A stretch of DNA of 64,000 nucleotides from 62-47 sp051954235 (GCA_051954235.1 JBQCHY010000004.1:31035-95034), one strand, 5' to 3'; shown: positions 41,510 to 51,076, numbered from the stretch's first letter. The notes: generated by a model from the letters alone, not told the origin. Translations and numbers: made by a program.

Positions 41510-41521
41510 AATCCATGGATT
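41510..41521. repeat. Perfect 12-bp palindrome AATCCATGGATT
   Basis: A self-complementary 12-mer in the AT-rich divergent region between the VOC-lrp unit and the importer. It could be a second regulator site. A TTGACA at 41557-41562 downstream may be the -35 of the importer operon, with only a weak GAGCAT at -10. Confidence 0.4.
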
Positions 41522-41645
41522 GAAAATGCAAAAATAATCCGTTTTTGTAGTTTTTATTGACATCGCGTGACAGGTAACGGAGCATTGCCGTATACCGCGA
41601 CGCAGCTAACACAGCTTGCGGAGTTTCCAAGTCAGGAGGGGCATA

Positions 41646-43232
41646 ATGCAAGGGATGATGGGGCGGCTGTTGCTGCTGGGTGGTGCGCTGTGCGTTGCTG
41701 CCGCCACGGCGCAAGCCGAAGAGGTCAAACGCGGTGGGACCGCGGTCATTCACATGGTGTCGGAGCAGGGCGTGTTGAACCCCGCGCTTCGTGCATCGAC
41801 CGGCGTTTATCAGATCAGCGGCAAATTCATGGAGCCCTTGATCGACAAGTCCTACGATGGTTACGTCGGCGTGCTCGCCACCGAATGGTCGTCCTCGGCG
41901 GACGGCAAGGCGATCACCTTCAAGCTGCGCGAAGGCGTCAAGTGGCACGACGGTAAGCCGTTCACTTGCGATGACGTCGCCTTCTCGGCGATGAATCTGT
42001 GGAAGAAGTTGCTGAACTATTCCACGACGCTGCAAGCGAACCTGGAAGCGGTCGATTGCCCGACGCCGCACACCGCAGTCTTCAAATATTCGAAGCCGAT
42101 GCCGCTTGAGCTTCTCGTGGCGGCGATGCCGGACCTCGGTCATCCGGTGCCGAAGCATCTCTATGAAGGCACCGACATCCTCAAGAATCCCTACAACCAG
42201 AAGCCGGTCGGCACCGGGCCGTTCAAGTTTGTGGAATACAAGCGCGGCGAGTACATCATCGCGGAGCGCAACAAGGATTACTGGCGCGGCAAGCAATATC
42301 CGTATCTCGATCGCGTGATCTGGCGCTTCATTCCGGACAAGGCCGCCGCAGCCGCGGCGCTCGAAGCCGGCGAAATCCATGAATCCGGCTTCAACGGCAT
42401 TTCCATGGAAGACATGGTGCGCCTGAGCAAGGATCCGCGCTTCGACGTGGGGTCGAAGGGTTTTGAGAACAACGTCGCCCACTCCACGGTCGAGTTCAAT
42501 CTCCGCAACCCGATCCTTGCCGATATCCGCGTTCGTCAGGCGATTTATCATGCACTCGACATCGACTTCGCGCTGAAGACGATCATGCGTGGCTATGGCA
42601 AGCCCGGCCGCGGACCGATCCCCAGCACGGCGGGCGCGAACTATACGGACAACGTGCCGACCTATCCTTACGATCTCGACAAGGCGAAAGCTCTGCTCGA
42701 CGAAGCCGGCTACAAGCCGGACGCCAACGGCGTCCGCTTCAAGCTCAAGCATCGTCCGGCGCCCTGGGGCGAGTACACCCAGTTGTGGGGTGAGTACTAC
42801 GCGCAGGCCCTGAAGAAGATCGGCATCAACGTCGAACTCGTCACCAACGACGCACCGGGATTCTTGAACGGCGTCTATCGCGATCATGACTTCGACACCG
42901 CCAACGGATGGCATCAGTTCCGCGCCGACCCGGCCGTCTCCACCACGGTCTGGTTGCGTTCCGGCGCGCCGGTCGGCACCGCATGGTCCAATCAATTCGG
43001 CTACAAGTCCGACAAGATGGATAGTTTGATCGATGCGGCGGCGGCCGAACTCGACCCGGCCAAGCGGGCGGACCTCTATCATCAGGTCCAGAAGCTGGAG
43101 ATGACGGACCTGCCGGTGATCTTCGCCATCGAGCATCCGTTCCTCGCCATCACCAGCAAGAAACTCAAGAACCACCACAACACGCCGCGGTGGGATTCGT
43201 CGAGCTGGTACGACCTGTGGCTGGATCAATAA
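41646..43232 (+). CDS. Peptide/opine-type ABC transporter binding protein (SBP_bac_5)
   Basis: A 528-residue periplasmic binding protein of the DppA/OppA family. The signal peptide (GRLLLLGGALCVAAA) ends near AQAEE at residue 22. The mature domain has the family entry (GGTAVIHMVSEQGVLNPA), LREGVKWHDGKPFT and VRQAIYHALD. AGGAGGGG lies before the ATG at 41646. The family binds peptides, opines, nickel and many modified amino acids. The enzymes encoded downstream suggest an N-acyl or heterocyclic amino acid. Confidence 0.91.
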   Translation: MQGMMGRLLLLGGALCVAAATAQAEEVKRGGTAVIHMVSEQGVLNPALRASTGVYQISGKFMEPLIDKSYDGYVGVLATEWSSSADGKAITFKLREGVKWHDGKPFTCDDVAFSAMNLWKKLLNYSTTLQANLEAVDCPTPHTAVFKYSKPMPLELLVAAMPDLGHPVPKHLYEGTDILKNPYNQKPVGTGPFKFVEYKRGEYIIAERNKDYWRGKQYPYLDRVIWRFIPDKAAAAAALEAGEIHESGFNGISMEDMVRLSKDPRFDVGSKGFENNVAHSTVEFNLRNPILADIRVRQAIYHALDIDFALKTIMRGYGKPGRGPIPSTAGANYTDNVPTYPYDLDKAKALLDEAGYKPDANGVRFKLKHRPAPWGEYTQLWGEYYAQALKKIGINVELVTNDAPGFLNGVYRDHDFDTANGWHQFRADPAVSTTVWLRSGAPVGTAWSNQFGYKSDKMDSLIDAAAAELDPAKRADLYHQVQKLEMTDLPVIFAIEHPFLAITSKKLKNHHNTPRWDSSSWYDLWLDQ

Positions 43233-43242
43233 ATAGAGCGAG

Positions 43243-43269
43243 CGGCCGGGGCGTTCGACGTTCCGGCCG
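43243..43269. other. Intercistronic hairpin after the binding-protein gene
   Basis: CGGCCGG and CCGGCCG pair around a 13-base loop between the binding-protein and first permease genes. It likely stabilises the binding-protein mRNA or reduces read-through. Confidence 0.45.
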
Positions 43270-43288
43270 TTTCCAATAGAGCATCGAT

Positions 43289-44278
43289 ATGAGTCTGTCG
43301 GTTCCTCCGCTTCTGACCTACACCGTGCGCCGCGTGGTTCAGGCGATTCCGATCATCATCCTGATCATGATCGGAAGTTTTCTCCTGATCAAACTTGCGC
43401 CCGGCGATACGGTCGACGCGCTTGTCGGCGACATGGGCGGTGCGGATCCGGCGTTCGTCGCCAGATTACGCGTCGAATACGGTCTCGATCAGTCGGTGAT
43501 GGTTCAGCTTTGGCGCTACATGCTGAAGCTCGCGCAATTTGATTTCGGCTGGTCCTACGTCTACGAGCAGCCCGTCATCACGGTGTTGATGGCCCGTCTC
43601 GGCAACACGATGTTGCTGATGGTCAGTTCGCTGGTGGTGGCGTTCACGTTCGGCGTGGCGCTCGGCGCGATCGCTGCCCGCCGCGCCTATTCGTGGACCG
43701 ACAACATGATCTCGACGCTCGGCCTCGTTTTCTACGCCATGCCGTCGTTCTTCCTCAGCCTGCTGTTGATCCTGATTTTTTCAGTGAAGCTCGGCTGGCT
43801 GCCGGTCGGCGGCATCCGCACCATCGGCGCTTTCAAGACGGGGTGGGCGGACGTGGCCGACGTCGCGCGCCACCTTGTGATGCCGACCGCCGCGCTGTCG
43901 CTGATCTATCTCGCGTTCTACATGCGCCTGATGCGCACCAGCGTGCTGGAGGTCATGGATCTCGATTTCGTCCGCACCGCGCGCGCCAAGGGCGCGGGTG
44001 GAGCGCGGCTGATGTTCCATCATGTCATGCGCAACGCGCTGCTGCCGGTGGTCACGCTGCTGGGCCTGCAATTCTCCACCGTGCTCGGCGGGTCGGTGAT
44101 CGTGGAAACCATCTTCTCTCTGCCGGGAATCGGACAGCTTGCCTACACCTCCGTCGTCAAGCGCGACCTCAATACCTTGATGGGGATCATCGCAATCAGC
44201 TCGATCATTGTCGTGATTGTCAATGTGGTGACCGATCTCGTCTATGCCTGGCTCGACCCGCGGATCGAACTGAAATGA
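43289..44278 (+). CDS. Dipeptide-type ABC permease (DppB family)
   Basis: A 329-residue permease with six hydrophobic segments. It opens with YTVRRVVQAIPIIILIMIG and carries IKLAPGDTVDALVGD, and the EAA loop VRTARAKGAGGARLMFHH that contacts the ATPase. It overlaps the next permease by four bases (ATGA). Confidence 0.91.
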   Translation: MSLSVPPLLTYTVRRVVQAIPIIILIMIGSFLLIKLAPGDTVDALVGDMGGADPAFVARLRVEYGLDQSVMVQLWRYMLKLAQFDFGWSYVYEQPVITVLMARLGNTMLLMVSSLVVAFTFGVALGAIAARRAYSWTDNMISTLGLVFYAMPSFFLSLLLILIFSVKLGWLPVGGIRTIGAFKTGWADVADVARHLVMPTAALSLIYLAFYMRLMRTSVLEVMDLDFVRTARAKGAGGARLMFHHVMRNALLPVVTLLGLQFSTVLGGSVIVETIFSLPGIGQLAYTSVVKRDLNTLMGIIAISSIIVVIVNVVTDLVYAWLDPRIELK

Positions 44279-45171
44279 GCATTCCGGACACTAGCCTCGC
44301 ATCCGCTTCCGTACCGGACATCAATCTGGCGCCGGCGCGCAGCCTTGTGCTCTGGCGCCGTTTCCGCCGCAACCGGGCGGCTGTTCTCGGTCTCGTGCTG
44401 TTCGTGATCGTCGTGCTGATGGCGGCGTTTGCGGATGTGGTGACGCCGGGCGATCCGCTTCGCAACGCCGGTACGCCGTTGACGGCGCCGCTGGTGGTCG
44501 CCGCCAATCCCTTGGGGACCGACCAGCTCGGTCGCGACATCATGGCGGGCATTTTCCACGGCGCACGCATATCGCTGATCATCGGCGTCGTTGCGACGCT
44601 GATCTCGATCATGATCGGCGTCGTGATCGGCGCGGTCGCCGGTTACTTCGGCGGCAAGATCGACGGCGCGCTGATGCGCGTTACCGAAGCCTTCCAGACG
44701 ATTCCGAGCTTCATTCTTCTGCTCACATTGGTCGCGATTTTCGGGTCGAGTATCCAGAATATCGTGATTGCCATCGGCATCGTGTCGTGGACCGCGCCGG
44801 CGCGGATGGTGCGCGCCGAGTTCATGTCGCTGCGCCAGCGTGAATTCGTCGACGCCGCGCGCAATCTCGGCGTCAGCGATATATCCATTATCTTTCGCGA
44901 GATTTTGCCGAACGCGCTGCCGCCGGTCATCGTTTTCGCGTCGGTCGTGATGGCGACATCGATCCTGATGGAAAGCGCGCTGGCTTTCCTCGGGCTGGGC
45001 GATCCGAACTATGCGAGTTGGGGCAACATGATCGGTCAAGGTCGCTCGGTGCTGCGCACGGCGTGGTTCTGTTCGGTCATTCCCGGCGTGGCGATCCTGC
45101 TCACGGTGCTGTCGTTCAGCCTGATGGGCGAAGGCCTCAACGATGCGCTCAATCCGAGGCAGAAGAAATGA
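44275..45171 (+). CDS. Dipeptide-type ABC permease (DppC family)
   Basis: A 298-residue permease with a cytoplasmic lead (RRFRRNRAAVLGLVLF at the first helix), LGTDQLGRDIMAGIFHGA typical of DppC, and the EAA loop FVDAARNLGVSDISIIFRE. ATGA overlaps join it to both the upstream permease and the downstream ATPase. Confidence 0.91.
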   Translation: MSIPDTSLASASVPDINLAPARSLVLWRRFRRNRAAVLGLVLFVIVVLMAAFADVVTPGDPLRNAGTPLTAPLVVAANPLGTDQLGRDIMAGIFHGARISLIIGVVATLISIMIGVVIGAVAGYFGGKIDGALMRVTEAFQTIPSFILLLTLVAIFGSSIQNIVIAIGIVSWTAPARMVRAEFMSLRQREFVDAARNLGVSDISIIFREILPNALPPVIVFASVVMATSILMESALAFLGLGDPNYASWGNMIGQGRSVLRTAWFCSVIPGVAILLTVLSFSLMGEGLNDALNPRQKK

Positions 45172-46808
45172 CCGGCGAGCGGAAGACCATTCTGGATATT
45201 CGCGATCTTCAGATCGTCCTGCCGGCCGGCGGCGATCGTCCTTATGCCTTGTCGGATTTCAACCTGACTGTGGGCGAAGGCGAGATCGTTTGCCTTGTCG
45301 GCGAAAGCGGCTCCGGAAAGTCTCTGGCAGCCAATGCGGTGATGCGGCTTCTGCCCGAACCGCATGTCCGCGTCTCGCAAGGAACGATCGCGCTTAACGG
45401 ACAGGATCTGCTGTCGCTGTCGGAAATCGAGATGCGCGGCATTCGCGGCGATCGGATGGCGATGATCTTTCAGGAGCCGATGACGGCCCTTAACCCGCAG
45501 AAGACCGTGGGCTGGCAGATCGACGAAGTGTTGAAGCTGCACACCAAGCTGAGCAAAGTCGAGCGCAAGGCACGCGCGCTGGAAATTCTCGGTGACGTGC
45601 ATATTCCCGATCCGGCATCGACCTACAACGCCTATCCGCATCAGATTTCCGGCGGTCAGCGTCAGCGCGTCATGATCGCGATGGCGCTGGTGCTCAAGCC
45701 GCAACTGATTATCGCGGACGAGCCGACCACCGCGCTCGATGTCACCACCCAGAAGCAGATTCTGAAACTCATCAAGGACCTGCAACAGGCGCAGGGCACC
45801 GGCATTCTGTTCATCACCCACGATTTCGGCGTGGTGGCGGAGATTGCCGACCGCATCGCGGTGCTTCGTCTCGGAGAAATGGTGGAGCAGGGGCCGGCCA
45901 GCCAAATCCTTCTGAATCCGCAGCATCCCTATACGCAGAAACTCATCGCCGCCGTGCCGGCATTGACGCCGCCGCCCGAGAAGCCGGTATCGAACGAGCC
46001 GGTGGTGCTCGAAGCGAAAGACCTGCGCAAGACGTTCGCGGCGCGCGGTGGCTTTCTGTCCGGCAAGCGCAAGCCGGTGATGGCGGTGAAGGATCTGTCC
46101 TTCCAGCTTCGCCGTGGCGAAACACTGGGTGTGGTCGGCGAAAGCGGCTCGGGCAAGACGACGGTGTCGCGCATCGTGACGCGGCTTTTGGAGTCGGATA
46201 GCGGCGAGGTTCGCGTTGACGGCCGCAATCTGCTGTCCGCGTCGCGATCCGAGTTGCGGGCGCTGCGGAAGGACATCCAGATGGTGTTCCAGGACCCGAT
46301 GGCATCGCTCAATCCACGGCGGCGCGTGGTGGAGCTGATCGCGCAAGGGCCGATCGTGCAGGGCATTGCCAAGGACGTTGCCTATGCGCGCGCGCGCGAA
46401 TTGCTGTCGCTGGTCGAGCTTCCGCCGATGGCCGCCGAACGCTATCCGCACGAATTCTCCGGCGGCCAGCGTCAGCGCATCGGCATTGCCCGCGCACTGG
46501 CAATGGAGCCGCGCGTGATCGTCGCTGACGAGCCGGTGTCCGCGCTCGACGTTTCGGTGCAGGCACAGGTTCTCAAGCTTCTCGCCGACCTTCGGGATCG
46601 TCTGCATCTGTCGCTGCTGTTCGTCACGCACGACCTGCGGGTCGCGGCGCAGCTTTGCGACAAGGTGATCGTGATGTCGAAGGGCGAAATTGTCGAAGCC
46701 GGTCCGACCGCGCGCGTCTTCGCCCATCCGGAACACCCCTACACGCGCTCTCTGCTGGATTCGATTCCGGGCCGCGACTGGGAGCCGCCCGTTCGCAACG
46801 TGGCGTGA
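45168..46808 (+). CDS. Dipeptide-type ABC ATPase, fused DppD-DppF
   Basis: A 546-residue protein with two complete ATPase domains. The first has GESGSGKSLAAN, ISGGQRQRVMIA and IIADEPTTALD. The second has GESGSGKTTVSR, FSGGQRQRIGIA and IVADEPVSALD. It replaces the separate DppD and DppF subunits, as in GsiA/YejF-type transporters. ATGA start overlap. It completes the importer. Confidence 0.92.
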   Translation: MTGERKTILDIRDLQIVLPAGGDRPYALSDFNLTVGEGEIVCLVGESGSGKSLAANAVMRLLPEPHVRVSQGTIALNGQDLLSLSEIEMRGIRGDRMAMIFQEPMTALNPQKTVGWQIDEVLKLHTKLSKVERKARALEILGDVHIPDPASTYNAYPHQISGGQRQRVMIAMALVLKPQLIIADEPTTALDVTTQKQILKLIKDLQQAQGTGILFITHDFGVVAEIADRIAVLRLGEMVEQGPASQILLNPQHPYTQKLIAAVPALTPPPEKPVSNEPVVLEAKDLRKTFAARGGFLSGKRKPVMAVKDLSFQLRRGETLGVVGESGSGKTTVSRIVTRLLESDSGEVRVDGRNLLSASRSELRALRKDIQMVFQDPMASLNPRRRVVELIAQGPIVQGIAKDVAYARARELLSLVELPPMAAERYPHEFSGGQRQRIGIARALAMEPRVIVADEPVSALDVSVQAQVLKLLADLRDRLHLSLLFVTHDLRVAAQLCDKVIVMSKGEIVEAGPTARVFAHPEHPYTRSLLDSIPGRDWEPPVRNVA

Positions 46809-46839
46809 CAGACAATTGCTTTTAAGGATCTGAATACGG

Positions 46840-48153
46840 ATGAACCCGACACCTTCAACGGTCGTTTTCCCGAAATCGATTTGGGCCGAGACGGCGCCGC
46901 ATCGCGTCCAGACGCAACCACTGCAAGGGGCGGTGGAAGCCGACACGGTGATCGTCGGTGGCGGCCTCAGCGGTCTGTCTGCCGCGCTTCATCTCGCCCG
47001 GCGCGGACAGAAGGTGGTGCTGCTGGAAGCGATGGCGGTGGGATGGGGCGCGTCCGGACGCAATAATGGTCAGGTCATTCCGACGATGACTGCCGCCGAA
47101 CCCGATGCCCTCGCCAAGCGCTATGGTGAAGTCGGCGAACGCTTCGCGCGCTTGATCGGCAACAGCGCCAGCGTGTTGTTCGATCTCGTGCGCGAAGAAG
47201 GCATGGCGGCCGAGGCGGAGCAGGCCGGCTGGTTTCAGCCGGCGCATTCGCCGGGGCGGATGCGGCTGTCGAAGATGCGGGTCGATGCGTGGCAGCGCTT
47301 CGGCTTCCCGGCGCGTCTGCTCGACCGCGATGAATGCCGCGCGCTGCTCGGTTCGGACTTCTGGTACGGCGGCATGTTCAATCCCACCGGCGGTCATGTG
47401 AATCCGCTGGCGCTGGCCCGCGGTTTCGCTGCTGCGGCGGAAAAGCATGGCGCGATTATCCACGAAGGAAGTCCGGCGACCGGCTGGCGGCGGGAGGCCA
47501 ATGGCTGGGTGGTGACGACGGCGGCAGGCGCGGTGAAGGCGAAGAACTTCCTGCTCTGCACCAACGCCTATACCGGCGAGATCGTCCCTAACCTTGCCAG
47601 CCGACTCGCGCGCACCGTCGTGCCGGTGCTGGCCTGGCAGGTCGCGACCACGCCGGTCTCCGATAATCTTCGCGGCACCATTCTGCCGGGCCGACAAGCA
47701 GTCTCGGACACGCGCGGCGATCTGCGCTTCTTCCGCTACGATGCGCGCAACCGGCTGATCACCGGCGGCAATGTCATCGGGTCGCACGATGTCGGCCGTC
47801 GCGTATCGCAAAAGGCCGCGAGGAGTTTGGCGGAAGCGTTCCCGGAACTTGGCGTGCCGGAGATCACCCATGTCTGGAACGGTTACATCGGGATGACCTG
47901 GGATCGTTTCCCGCGCGTTCATAATCTTGGGCCCGATGGCTGGGCATGGATCGGCTGCAACGGTCGTGGCGTGGCGCTTGGCGTCTCGCTCGGCCGCGAG
48001 ATGGCGCGCGCCGTTTCAGGCGACGCGATCTCGACGCTGGCGCTGCCGGTGTCCGAACCGCATCCGCTGCCGTTCCACAGCATCGCGCGACGTATCGCGC
48101 CGAATTATCTGGCGTGGCTGCGCCGCAAAGACAAAGTTGAAATGGAAGCCTGA
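46840..48153 (+). CDS. FAD-dependent amino-acid/amine oxidase (DAO family)
   Basis: A 437-residue flavoprotein of the D-amino-acid oxidase superfamily, like PuuB (gamma-glutamylputrescine oxidase) and glycine/sarcosine oxidases. The dinucleotide motif is TVIVGGGLSGLSAALHLA at about residue 35, followed by WGASGRNNGQV, the flavin loop typical of PuuB-type enzymes, and a C-terminal WIGCNGRGVALG. It would oxidise a C-N bond of the imported compound. It begins 31 bases after the ATPase gene; TTTAAGGATC lies upstream of the ATG. Confidence 0.85.
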   Translation: MNPTPSTVVFPKSIWAETAPHRVQTQPLQGAVEADTVIVGGGLSGLSAALHLARRGQKVVLLEAMAVGWGASGRNNGQVIPTMTAAEPDALAKRYGEVGERFARLIGNSASVLFDLVREEGMAAEAEQAGWFQPAHSPGRMRLSKMRVDAWQRFGFPARLLDRDECRALLGSDFWYGGMFNPTGGHVNPLALARGFAAAAEKHGAIIHEGSPATGWRREANGWVVTTAAGAVKAKNFLLCTNAYTGEIVPNLASRLARTVVPVLAWQVATTPVSDNLRGTILPGRQAVSDTRGDLRFFRYDARNRLITGGNVIGSHDVGRRVSQKAARSLAEAFPELGVPEITHVWNGYIGMTWDRFPRVHNLGPDGWAWIGCNGRGVALGVSLGREMARAVSGDAISTLALPVSEPHPLPFHSIARRIAPNYLAWLRRKDKVEMEA

Positions 48154-48164
48154 AGGATGGAACG

Positions 48165-48656
48165 ATGAAAGACATGCCGATCCTCGAGCGCCGGCGCATC
48201 GAGGCGCAGATTCTCAAACATGTCCATGACGTCATCGCAGCGCGATCCGGCACCGAGGAAGCCGATGCGGTGATCGGCACCGCGGTCAGCCGCTCGGCGA
48301 TCGATCAGGGGCGCGATTTTGCGACTGCGTTGGGTCATACGCCCAGCTTGCAGGATTTCGCGGACATCATGCCGCTGTGGGAGAAAGAGGACGCGCTCCG
48401 GGTCGAGATGGTGGAGGCGTCGGCCGAGAAGCTCGAGTTTAACATCGTGCGGTGCCGCTACGCCGAGATGTACCGCGAGATGGGGCTTGGCCGCATCGGT
48501 CATCTGCTGTCTTGCAATCGCGATGGCGATTTCTGCGTCGGCTACAATCCGCAGATGAAGCTGACGCGCACGCAGACCATCATGAGCGGCGCAAGCCATT
48601 GCGATTTCCGCTATCGCCTCGAACCGGACGCCGACAAAACCGGCAATTCGCAGTAA
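48165..48656 (+). CDS. L-2-amino-thiazoline-4-carboxylate (ATC) hydrolase family protein
   Basis: A 163-residue protein matching the ATC hydrolase family. The diagnostic stretch is CRYAEMYREMGLGRIGH followed by LLSCNRDGDFCVGYNP, then RTQTIMSGASHCDFRYR. In Pseudomonas, AtcB of this family opens the thiazoline ring of ATC to N-carbamoyl-L-cysteine. Conserved Cys, His and Asp residues in those motifs could be catalytic. The gene follows the oxidase by 11 bases and is followed by an amidohydrolase, the order expected for ring opening then deacylation. Homologues also exist with unknown substrates, so another cyclic amino acid is possible. Confidence 0.82.
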   Translation: MKDMPILERRRIEAQILKHVHDVIAARSGTEEADAVIGTAVSRSAIDQGRDFATALGHTPSLQDFADIMPLWEKEDALRVEMVEASAEKLEFNIVRCRYAEMYREMGLGRIGHLLSCNRDGDFCVGYNPQMKLTRTQTIMSGASHCDFRYRLEPDADKTGNSQ

Positions 48657-48670
48657 CGGAGAATAAGAGA

Positions 48671-49837
48671 ATGCCTGTCGACAATTGGGTGTCCGGCTGT
48701 CTGGACGAACTGGTGGCCTTCCGCCGCGATCTGCATAGCAACCCGGAGCTTCTCTACGATCTGCCGCGCACGTCGGCGCAGGTGGCGAGCGCGTTGCGCA
48801 AAGTTGGCTGCGATGAAGTCGTCGAAGGCATCGGCAAGACCGGCGTAGTCGCGGTCATTCACGGCAAGAGCAACACCTCGGGCCGCGCCATCGGCCTGCG
48901 ATCCGATATGGATGCGCTGCCGATCCTGGAAGCGACCGGCAAGCCGTGGGCCTCGAAGACGCCCGGCAAGATGCATGCCTGCGGCCATGACGGCCACACC
49001 ACGATGTTGCTCGGTGCGGCCATGGGGCTGGTGCAGAGCCGCGCGTTCGACGGCACAGCCGTCTTGATTTTCCAGCCTGCCGAGGAAGGCGGCGCCGGTG
49101 CGCGCGCCATGATCGAGGATGGCCTGTTCCGCCGCTGGCCGGTCAGCGAAGTTTACGGGATGCACAATCGGCCGAACCTGCCGATCGGTGAATTCACCAT
49201 CGCGCCCGGCTCGATCATGGGATCGGTGGATATGATCGACATCGAGATCGAAGGCGTCGGCGGTCATGCGGCGATGCCGCACCAGACCGTCGATCCCGCG
49301 CCGGTGATCGCCGCGCTGATTCAGGCGGTGCAGACCATCACCGCGCGCACCATCAACCCGATGGACTCGGCAGTAATCTCGATCACCACGATTCATGGCG
49401 GCGATGCGTTCAACGTGATCCCGCAGACCATCCGCATGACCGGCACGGTGCGGACGCTGAACGATGCCGTTCGCGATCATGTCGAGGCGCGGCTCAACCA
49501 GGCGGTGACCGGGATCGCGGCGGCTTACGGCGCCAAGGGCAAGCTGGATTATTCCCGTCATTATCCGGTGACGGTCAATCACGCACAGGAAACCGAATTG
49601 GCCGCGGTAGCCGCCGAGGCGGTGGCCGGCGTCGGCCGCGTCAGCCGCGACATGCCGGCGACGCTCGGCGGAGAGGACTTCGCCTTCATGCTCAACGAAG
49701 TCCCGGGCGCGATGATCAACATCGGCAACGGATCGAGCGCCGGCCTGCATCATCCCGCTTACGACTTCAATGACGAGGCGATTGCCTGGGGCTGTTCCTA
49801 TTGGTGCGAACTGGTGCGGCAGCGCTTGCCGCTCTGA
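48671..49837 (+). CDS. M20-family amidohydrolase (hippurate hydrolase/carboxypeptidase type)
   Basis: A 388-residue metallopeptidase-fold amidohydrolase (M20D). The metal site is seen in MHACGHDGHT (Cys104, His106) and PAEEGGAG (Glu138, Glu139); the C-terminal MLGG-like region is TLGGEDFAFML. Family members cleave N-acyl, N-carbamoyl or amidated amino acids. GGAGAATAAGAG lies before the ATG at 48671. In this context it may release a free amino acid from the product of the ATC-hydrolase-like enzyme. AtcC of Pseudomonas is also an M20-type enzyme, but of a different branch, so the match is by role and not by close family. Confidence 0.88.
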   Translation: MPVDNWVSGCLDELVAFRRDLHSNPELLYDLPRTSAQVASALRKVGCDEVVEGIGKTGVVAVIHGKSNTSGRAIGLRSDMDALPILEATGKPWASKTPGKMHACGHDGHTTMLLGAAMGLVQSRAFDGTAVLIFQPAEEGGAGARAMIEDGLFRRWPVSEVYGMHNRPNLPIGEFTIAPGSIMGSVDMIDIEIEGVGGHAAMPHQTVDPAPVIAALIQAVQTITARTINPMDSAVISITTIHGGDAFNVIPQTIRMTGTVRTLNDAVRDHVEARLNQAVTGIAAAYGAKGKLDYSRHYPVTVNHAQETELAAVAAEAVAGVGRVSRDMPATLGGEDFAFMLNEVPGAMINIGNGSSAGLHHPAYDFNDEAIAWGCSYWCELVRQRLPL

Positions 49838-49886
49838 GTTCGACCATGCGCGCGAAGCGCCATGCGATGGCGGGAGATCACTGGCG

Positions 49887-51014
49887 ATGCAGCAGCCAAT
49901 CATGACAATCGAGGCTGGTGCAGCGTCGGTCCCTTTGCCGGATTGCGCCGAGAGAGAATGGACGCGCATGGCCATCGCCCGCCTTCAGGACGATGGCCGT
50001 CGCTCCGCCGATACGCATCTGCTCAAGCCGCTGTTTCGCGGCTTGAGGGGAATTTCGGTTTATCTCAAGGATGAAAGCACGCATCCGACCGGAAGCCTGA
50101 AGCATCGTTTGGGGCGTTCGCTTTTCCTTTACGGCATCTGCAACGGAAAGATCCACCAGCATACGACGCTGGTTGAAGCGTCGTCGGGATCAACGGCGGT
50201 CAGCGAAGCCTATTTCGCCCAGCTTCTTGGGTTGCGTTTCATCGCTGTGATGCCGCATTCCACAAGTAGGCAGAAGATCGAGGCGATTCAAAGCTTTGGC
50301 GGAGAATGCCATTTCGTCGATCGTGCGAATGACGTCTACGACGTGGCGATCCGCATCGCCAGGGAAACCGGCGGGCACTATCTCGATCAGTTCACCAACG
50401 CCGAGCGTGCCACCGACTGGCGCGGCAATAATAACATCGCGGAAAGCATCTTTCATCAGATGGAAGGTGAGGAATTTCCCGTCCCTGAATGGCTGGTGAT
50501 GAGCGCCGGCACGGGCGGCACGTCCGCGACGCTCGGCCGCTACATTCGCTACAAGAATCTCGAGACGCGGCTTTGCGTGGTCGATGTCGAGAATTCTGCG
50601 TTCTATGATGCCTGGCGCACCGGTGATCTTCAGGTGACTGCGTCCGGATCGCGCATCGAAGGCATCGGCCGGCCGCGCGTCGAGCCGTCCTTCGTGCCTG
50701 GCGTGATCGATCATATGATTCGGGTGCCGGATGCCGCCTCGATTGCCGCCGCGCACGTTCTGTCAAAGCGATTGTTCCGACAGATCGGTGGCTCAACCGG
50801 CACCAACTTCTTCGGCCTCTGCTGGATCGCCGCGAACATGATGAGGGCCGGTCGGCAGGGCTCGATCGTCACCCTCATCTGCGATAGCGGTCATCGCTAT
50901 ACCGAGACGTTCTATAATCCCGACTGGCTTCGGAAGAACGGCATCGATATTGATCCCTATCGCCGGATGCTCGACCGTTTTCTCGACCACGGCGAATTCG
51001 CGCCGCCGGCGTGA
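49887..51014 (+). CDS. PLP-dependent cysteine-synthase-fold enzyme
   Basis: A 375-residue fold-type II PLP enzyme. The Schiff-base Lys is Lys72 in THPTGSLKHR; the substrate loop is EASSGSTAVSEAY and the phosphate loop is SAGTGGTSATLGRY. It resembles the CysK/CysK2-like 'cysteine synthase family' enzymes, which make or break C-S bonds by beta-replacement or beta-elimination. I start at 49887, after GGGAGATCACTGGCG. Placed at the end of this operon, it may act on a cysteine-like product, for example as a desulfhydrase or transferase. Other beta-substituted amino acids are possible. Confidence 0.83.
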   Translation: MQQPIMTIEAGAASVPLPDCAEREWTRMAIARLQDDGRRSADTHLLKPLFRGLRGISVYLKDESTHPTGSLKHRLGRSLFLYGICNGKIHQHTTLVEASSGSTAVSEAYFAQLLGLRFIAVMPHSTSRQKIEAIQSFGGECHFVDRANDVYDVAIRIARETGGHYLDQFTNAERATDWRGNNNIAESIFHQMEGEEFPVPEWLVMSAGTGGTSATLGRYIRYKNLETRLCVVDVENSAFYDAWRTGDLQVTASGSRIEGIGRPRVEPSFVPGVIDHMIRVPDAASIAAAHVLSKRLFRQIGGSTGTNFFGLCWIAANMMRAGRQGSIVTLICDSGHRYTETFYNPDWLRKNGIDIDPYRRMLDRFLDHGEFAPPA

Positions 51015-51025
51015 CGAGGCAGTCC

Positions 51026-51047
51026 CACCTCGCGCTTTTGCGAGGTG
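51026..51047. terminator. Convergent terminator hairpin
   Basis: CACCTCGC and GCGAGGTG pair around GCTTTT, between the convergent PLP-enzyme gene and the REC-GGDEF-EAL gene. It is short, without a T-run. Confidence 0.5.
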
Positions 51048-51076
51048 CGGTCACTCTGCATGAACGGTGTATTCGA

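Noticed and set aside
41557..41585. TTGACA as a firm promoter of the importer operon
   Set aside because: The -10 at standard spacing (GAGCAT) is weak, so I mention it only as a possibility.
41496..43229. 577-codon minus-strand open frame opposite the peptide-binding protein
   Set aside because: The plus strand encodes a clear binding protein with signal peptide and ribosome site; the antisense frame has neither.
45036..46946. 636-codon minus-strand open frame
   Set aside because: Antisense to the fused ATPase, with no recognisable motif and low-quality composition.
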